This document shows, in pieces, positions 1 through 5,242 of a stretch of DNA of 5,242 nucleotides (position 1 is the first letter of the stretch; every line of letters starts with the position of its first letter). The notes below the pieces were generated by a model. The model worked only from the letters and a program-made list of their open reading frames with translations. It searched no databases and was not told the DNA's origin. Position numbers and translations under genes: made by a program. Source of the DNA: DATARH01 sp036278835 (GTDB lineage: Bacteria; Pseudomonadota; Alphaproteobacteria; ATCC43930; CGMCC-115725); NCBI GenBank assembly GCA_036278835.1, contig DASUKH010000161.1, positions 1-5,242 on the forward strand. The letters are read 5' to 3'.

Positions 1-1065
1 GCGCTCTACAGCATGGCGCAGGGGCCGCAGGGCTATCAGGGCTTGCGCCGCTTTGTCGCCGACAAGCTAGCGCGCCACCGCGGCATCAAGAGCGGTCCGG
101 ACGACGTGCTGATCACCTCCGGGTCGGGTCAGGGCATCGACCTGATCAACCAAATCCTGCTCGAACCGGGCGACACGGTGATCCTCGAAGAGTTCACCTA
201 TGGCGGCTACCTGACCAAATTGCGCCGGCTCGGGGTCGATGTCGTCGGCGCGCCGCTCGATGAAAACGGCATTCGCACCGACTCGCTCGGGCGGATCCTG
301 GCCGATCTGAAGCGCCGCGGCGTCGCGCCGAAATACATCTGCACCGTCCCGACGATCCAGAACCCGACCGGCAGCATCATGCCGCTGGAGCGGCGGCGCG
401 AGTTCCTGGCGCTTGCCGCCGAGTATGGCGTGCCAATCTTCGAGGACGAGTGCTACGCCGATTTGATCTGGGGCTGTGTCGAGGGGCCGCCCGCCCTCTA
501 TGCGCTCGATCCCGCCCGCGTCGTCCATATCGGGTCGTTCTCGAAGACCTTGGCGCCGGCTCTGCGGCTCGGCTACGTGCTGGCCGACTGGGGTTTCCTG
601 AGCCGCATGATCGCCCTCAAGGTCGAGCGCGACAGCGGCACCGGCGCCCTCGAACAGATGATCGTCGCCGAATATTTCTCGAAACACTTCGACGACCACG
701 TCGGCAGACTCACGGCGCAGTTGAAGGGCAAACTCGACACGATGGTCGAGGCGGTCGGGCGCGAGTTCGGCACCGCGGCCGAGCCGTGGGTCCCGAAAGG
801 CGGCATCTTCCTGTGGCTGAAATTCCCTGACGAGATCGACGTGCGCCGGCTGGTGCAGCCGGCCCTCAAAGCCGGCATAGCCTTCAACCCCGGCCCCGAA
901 TGGGCGGTCAATGGCGAGGCCTCGAAATCGCGCCTCAGGCTGTGCTTTGCGCTCCCGACAAAGGAGGAGATTCGCGAGGGAGTGTCCGCCCTGGCGCGCG
1001 TCTTCCACGAGGAGACCGGCATCCCCGAGCGCAGCGGCAATGTCGTGAATGCCGGCCGCCCGTAG
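1..1065 (+). CDS. PLP-dependent aminotransferase, class I/II (LysN/ARO8/MocR-like), 5'-truncated
   Basis: Fold-type I aminotransferase, expected to move an amino group between an amino acid and a 2-oxo acid in the cytoplasm using pyridoxal phosphate. The frame is open from base 1, and the residues before the first ATG (base 13) already align with the conserved YGxxxGYxxLR segment, so that ATG is internal and the true start lies upstream. Residues counted from base 1: SGSGQGIDLI phosphate-binding turn about 40-49; NPTG at 121-124 (bases 361-372); EDECY with the pyridine-nitrogen Asp at 149 and Tyr at 152; SFSKTLAP with the Schiff-base Lys at 182 (bases 544-546); KGGIFLWL near 263-270; the RLxF carboxylate-binding Arg at 313 (bases 937-939). 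All key residues are intact. About 50-70 residues are missing if it is a stand-alone enzyme (usually near 400 aa), or more if a GntR DNA-binding domain is fused (MocR type); the missing end decides this. It resembles 2-aminoadipate/aromatic aminotransferases, but the substrate cannot be read from sequence. It ends TAG 39 bp from the convergent argJ stop, with no clear terminator between. Confidence 0.9.
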   Translation, partial: ALYSMAQGPQGYQGLRRFVADKLARHRGIKSGPDDVLITSGSGQGIDLINQILLEPGDTVILEEFTYGGYLTKLRRLGVDVVGAPLDENGIRTDSLGRILADLKRRGVAPKYICTVPTIQNPTGSIMPLERRREFLALAAEYGVPIFEDECYADLIWGCVEGPPALYALDPARVVHIGSFSKTLAPALRLGYVLADWGFLSRMIALKVERDSGTGALEQMIVAEYFSKHFDDHVGRLTAQLKGKLDTMVEAVGREFGTAAEPWVPKGGIFLWLKFPDEIDVRRLVQPALKAGIAFNPGPEWAVNGEASKSRLRLCFALPTKEEIREGVSALARVFHEETGIPERSGNVVNAGRP

Positions 1066-1104
1066 GGTCCGCGTCCCGCAGGCTCGGCGAGTTCTCAGGC
1101 CCGG

Positions 1105-2334
1105 TCAGCTCCGATAGCTGCCATTGATGTCGATATAGCCGTGCGTCAGGTCGCAGGTCCACACGGTGGCGCGGCCCTGCCCGAGGCCGATATCGACGGC
1201 GATATGGATGTCGCGCCCCGCCATGTGCGCGGCGACCGGCCCCTCGTCATACCCCGGCACCGGCCCGCCCTCGGCGGCGATCCGCACGCCGCCGACGGCA
1301 ACCGACAGGCGGTCGCGCTCGGCCTTCTCGCCGGACTTGCCGACCGCCATCACGATGCGCCCCCAATTGGCGTCGCCGGCGGCGATCGCGGTCTTGACCA
1401 GAGGCGAATTGCCGATCGCCAGCCCGATCCGCCGCGCTGCCTGCTCGCTTTCGGCGCCGCTGACCTCGATCGTCACGAATTTCTGGGCGCCCTCGCCGTC
1501 GCGCGCGATCTGTTTGGCGAGGTCGGTCGCCACCGCATCGAGCGCCCGCCGGAAATCGTCGAGCAGCTTGTCGTCGGGGCTCGAAGGCGCCGGGTGGCGC
1601 GTCTGGCCGGTGGCGCACAGCAGGACCGTGTCGCTGGTCGAGGTATCGCCATCGACTGTCATCGAGTTGAACGAGCGTTCGGCGGCGGCGGCGAGCAGCG
1701 GCTGCAGCGTCGATTGCGGCAGGGCGGCGTCGGTGAACAGATAGGCCAGCATCGTCGCCATGTTGGGGGCGATCATCCCCGAACCCTTGGCAAAGCCGTT
1801 GAGCCGCACCGTCGTGCCGCCGATCGTCGCGGTCGCGGCGGCGCCCTTCGGGAAGGTGTCGGTCGTCATGATCGCCCGCGCCGCTGTCTCCCAGGCGTCG
1901 CCAGCGAGCAGCGGCACGACATGCGGCAATGCCGCGCTGATCCGGTCGGCCGGCGGCGGCTCGCCGATGACGCCGGTTGAGGAGATGAAGACTTCGCGCG
2001 GCCCGCAGTCGAACAGCCGGGCGGCGGTCGCCGCGGTGTTCTCGACGACGGCGCGCCCGGCGCGGCCGGTGAACACGTTGGCATTGCCGGAATTGACGAC
2101 GATCGCCCGCACCCGGCCGCCCGGCAGGCATTCCCGGCACCACACGACCGGCTGGCCCGGCATCGTCGATTGTGTAAAGACGCCGGCGACCGTGCTGCCC
2201 GGCATCAGCTCCGCGACCATCAGATCGGTGCGCCCGGCATAACGCACCCCGGCGGCATAGGCGGCGAGGCGCACGCCGGGGATCGGCGGCAGCACGGGGA
2301 AGCGGTCGGGGGCGAGCGGCGAAGGCGCGGGCAT
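1105..2334 (-). CDS. argJ: Bifunctional glutamate N-acetyltransferase / ornithine acetyltransferase ArgJ
   Basis: ArgJ transfers the acetyl group from N-acetylornithine to glutamate, giving ornithine and N-acetylglutamate in the cyclic arginine pathway; bifunctional members also use acetyl-CoA. At 409 aa it is full length. The N-terminus (SPLAP..FPxLPPIPGVRLA) is the usual family start, supporting ATG at 2334. Visible motifs: NSGNANVFTG 81-90; SSTGVIGE 118-125 with oxyanion-hole Thr120-Gly121; AKGSGMIAPNMATML 182-196, where Lys183 is a substrate residue and Thr194 (bases 1753-1755) is the nucleophile released by self-cleavage after Ala193; MTVDGDTSTSDT 225-236; DGEGAQKF 279-286 with Glu281; and the C-terminal YIDINGSYRS with Asn404. 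Known family behaviour predicts alpha (1-193) and beta (194-409) chains forming a heterotetramer in the cytoplasm. Whether it accepts acetyl-CoA cannot be decided from these motifs. It is divergent from secA across 297 bp and convergent with the aminotransferase. No arg operator is recognisable upstream. Confidence 0.97.
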   Translation of the reverse strand: MPAPSPLAPDRFPVLPPIPGVRLAAYAAGVRYAGRTDLMVAELMPGSTVAGVFTQSTMPGQPVVWCRECLPGGRVRAIVVNSGNANVFTGRAGRAVVENTAATAARLFDCGPREVFISSTGVIGEPPPADRISAALPHVVPLLAGDAWETAARAIMTTDTFPKGAAATATIGGTTVRLNGFAKGSGMIAPNMATMLAYLFTDAALPQSTLQPLLAAAAERSFNSMTVDGDTSTSDTVLLCATGQTRHPAPSSPDDKLLDDFRRALDAVATDLAKQIARDGEGAQKFVTIEVSGAESEQAARRIGLAIGNSPLVKTAIAAGDANWGRIVMAVGKSGEKAERDRLSVAVGGVRIAAEGGPVPGYDEGPVAAHMAGRDIHIAVDIGLGQGRATVWTCDLTHGYIDINGSYRS

Positions 2335-2344
2335 CGATGGCTAT

Positions 2345-2358
2345 CTCCGAAAGCGGAG
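2345..2358 (-). promoter_or_regulatory. argJ Shine-Dalgarno site within a small hairpin
   Basis: Read on the minus strand, GGAG (2348-2345) lies 10 nt before the argJ ATG and supports that start. The same bases form the 3' arm of a perfect 5-bp inverted repeat, CTCCG-CTTT-CGGAG. In the argJ mRNA this stem would pair the whole Shine-Dalgarno core. The stem does not extend further (a G/A mismatch follows), so it is short, though GC-rich. The ribosome-site call is firmer than any regulatory role for the hairpin. Confidence 0.6.
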
Positions 2359-2429
2359 CGCATCATCTTGCATATCGGCGCGGTGCGAACAAGCCGCCGC
2401 CGGTTCCGTTGAATCGATCAGGTGAAATC

Positions 2430-2520
2430 GTCATTGCGGGAAGCGGAGCAACGGAGCAATCCCGACGTTGGTTCTCGCGTGGCACGAGATGCTTCGCCGC
2501 CATCGGCGGCTCGCGATGAC
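2430..2520. repeat. Imperfect palindromic intergenic repeat (GTCATTGCG family, REP/MITE-like)
   Basis: The element opens with GTCATTGCGGG and closes with CTCGCGATGAC. In plus-strand RNA these 11-base ends would pair completely, with two G-U wobbles. The inner parts of both arms also match in kind: AGCGGAGCAACGGAGCAATC on the left, and on the right the complement of GGCGGCGAAGCATC. Inside are a perfect 6-bp hairpin, GCCGCC-ATC-GGCGGC (2496-2510), and an apical hairpin, CTCG-CGTGGCA-CGAG (2474-2488). The ends and the GCGAAGCAATC-like core resemble short dispersed palindromes that I recall as common between genes in Alphaproteobacteria such as Bradyrhizobium relatives. That family link is from memory. 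There is no ORF for a transposase and no obvious flanking target duplication. It lies 26 bp upstream of the secA -35 box, outside the core promoter. Confidence 0.72.
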
Positions 2521-2546
2521 AGTTGGCGGTGAGGCGGTCCGGCGAA

Positions 2547-2575
2547 TTGACACCCCCCCGGCCGCAGCCTATCTG
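2547..2575 (+). promoter_or_regulatory. secA sigma70-type promoter
   Basis: A perfect TTGACA -35 box (2547-2552) is followed by a 17-bp spacer and TATCTG (2570-2575) as the -10 box. TTGAC with a TATNNN-type -10 is the typical housekeeping promoter form in Alphaproteobacteria. Transcription would begin near 2582, giving a leader of about 50 nt before the secA ATG. The spacer contains a run of seven C. The -10 box sits inside a short inverted repeat, CTATC-TGTC-GATAG (2569-2582). Confidence 0.7.
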
Positions 2576-2622
2576 TCGATAGTCGCCGTGCGCTGCTCCT
2601 TTTGCCATCCCCTTCGACATTC

Positions 2623-2626
2623 GAGG
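2623..2626 (+). promoter_or_regulatory. secA ribosome binding site
   Basis: GAGG lies 5 nt before the ATG at 2632. The spacing is suitable and it fixes the start of secA, whose first residues (MFGALARRLFGSANDRYIK) match the normal SecA N-terminus. Confidence 0.75.
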
Positions 2627-2631
2627 TTTCC

Positions 2632-5242
<2,611 letters not shown>

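Larger units (their letters stand above)
2335..2631. other. Divergent argJ-secA intergenic region
   Basis: This 297-bp stretch separates two divergently transcribed genes. From the argJ side it holds the argJ ribosome binding site in a small hairpin (2345-2358), a roughly 70-bp GC-rich leader (2359-2429) with no firm signal, a 91-bp imperfect palindrome (2430-2520), a 26-bp spacer, the secA promoter (2547-2575) and a leader of about 50 nt ending in the secA ribosome binding site. Short open frames cross it on both strands, but none has a convincing ribosome binding site or recognisable protein, and the longer ones run into the flanking genes out of frame. No SecM-like leader peptide is seen before secA. 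No clear argJ promoter could be assigned. Confidence 0.7.

Noticed and set aside
13..15. ATG at base 13 as the true start of the aminotransferase
   Set aside because: The frame continues upstream to base 1 and the ATG falls within the conserved YGxxxGYxxLR segment. Starting there would remove the N-terminal part of the fold, and no ribosome binding site is visible.
67..1008. 313-codon minus-strand open frame opposite the aminotransferase
   Set aside because: It is a shadow of the aminotransferase frame, which has every catalytic motif. The antisense translation shows no family features.
1066..1104. Possible bidirectional terminator between the convergent aminotransferase and argJ
   Set aside because: Only 3-bp stems (for example CTC-GGC-GAG) are visible and there is no T-run on either strand, so no intrinsic terminator can be supported.
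1141..1980. Plus-strand open frame of 279 codons opposite argJ
   Set aside because: It is an Arg/Gly/His-rich shadow frame produced by GC-biased third positions of argJ, with no known motif.
2364..2392. Possible argJ promoter on the minus strand, TTGTTC-N17-AAGATG
   Set aside because: The -35 is a partial match and the -10 is poor. Matches this weak are expected by chance in a region of this length.
2553..2559. Run of seven C in the secA promoter spacer, as a possible phase-variable tract
   Set aside because: Seven bases is short for slipped-strand switching, and one homopolymer within an otherwise ideal 17-bp spacer is not evidence of phase variation.

Overview
The window looks like a stretch of chromosomal housekeeping DNA from a GC-rich bacterium, most likely an alphaproteobacterium. 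The reasons are strong G/C preference at third codon positions, alphaproteobacterial-style SecA and ArgJ sequences, the argJ/secA head-to-head arrangement seen in many Alphaproteobacteria, and an intergenic GTCATTGCG-type palindromic repeat of the kind I remember from that class. The genus cannot be fixed from the sequence alone.

Layout: (1) 1-1065, plus strand: the C-terminal part (354 codons) of a fold-type I PLP-dependent aminotransferase of the LysN/ARO8/MocR group, with its 5' end outside the window. (2) 1105-2334, minus strand: a complete argJ (409 aa, glutamate N-acetyltransferase / ornithine acetyltransferase of arginine synthesis), converging on the aminotransferase with a 39-bp gap. 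(3) 2335-2631: a 297-bp divergent intergenic region. It holds the argJ Shine-Dalgarno site inside a small hairpin, a 91-bp imperfect palindrome (2430-2520), a very good sigma70-type promoter for secA, and the secA ribosome binding site. (4) 2632-5242, plus strand: secA, 870 codons present, with the C-terminal zinc-binding tail cut off by the window end.

The three genes do not form one pathway. ArgJ recycles the acetyl group in arginine biosynthesis, SecA is the ATPase motor of Sec protein export, and the aminotransferase probably acts on an amino acid not identifiable here. argJ and secA are transcribed divergently from a shared control region, which is where the less ordinary signals lie. 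I see no mobile element, CRISPR array, tRNA or rRNA, and no convincing undescribed system. The points worth a second look are the palindromic repeat, the inverted repeat over the secA -10 box, the hairpin that would mask the argJ ribosome binding site, and the lack of the parvulin gene often found between argJ and secA.
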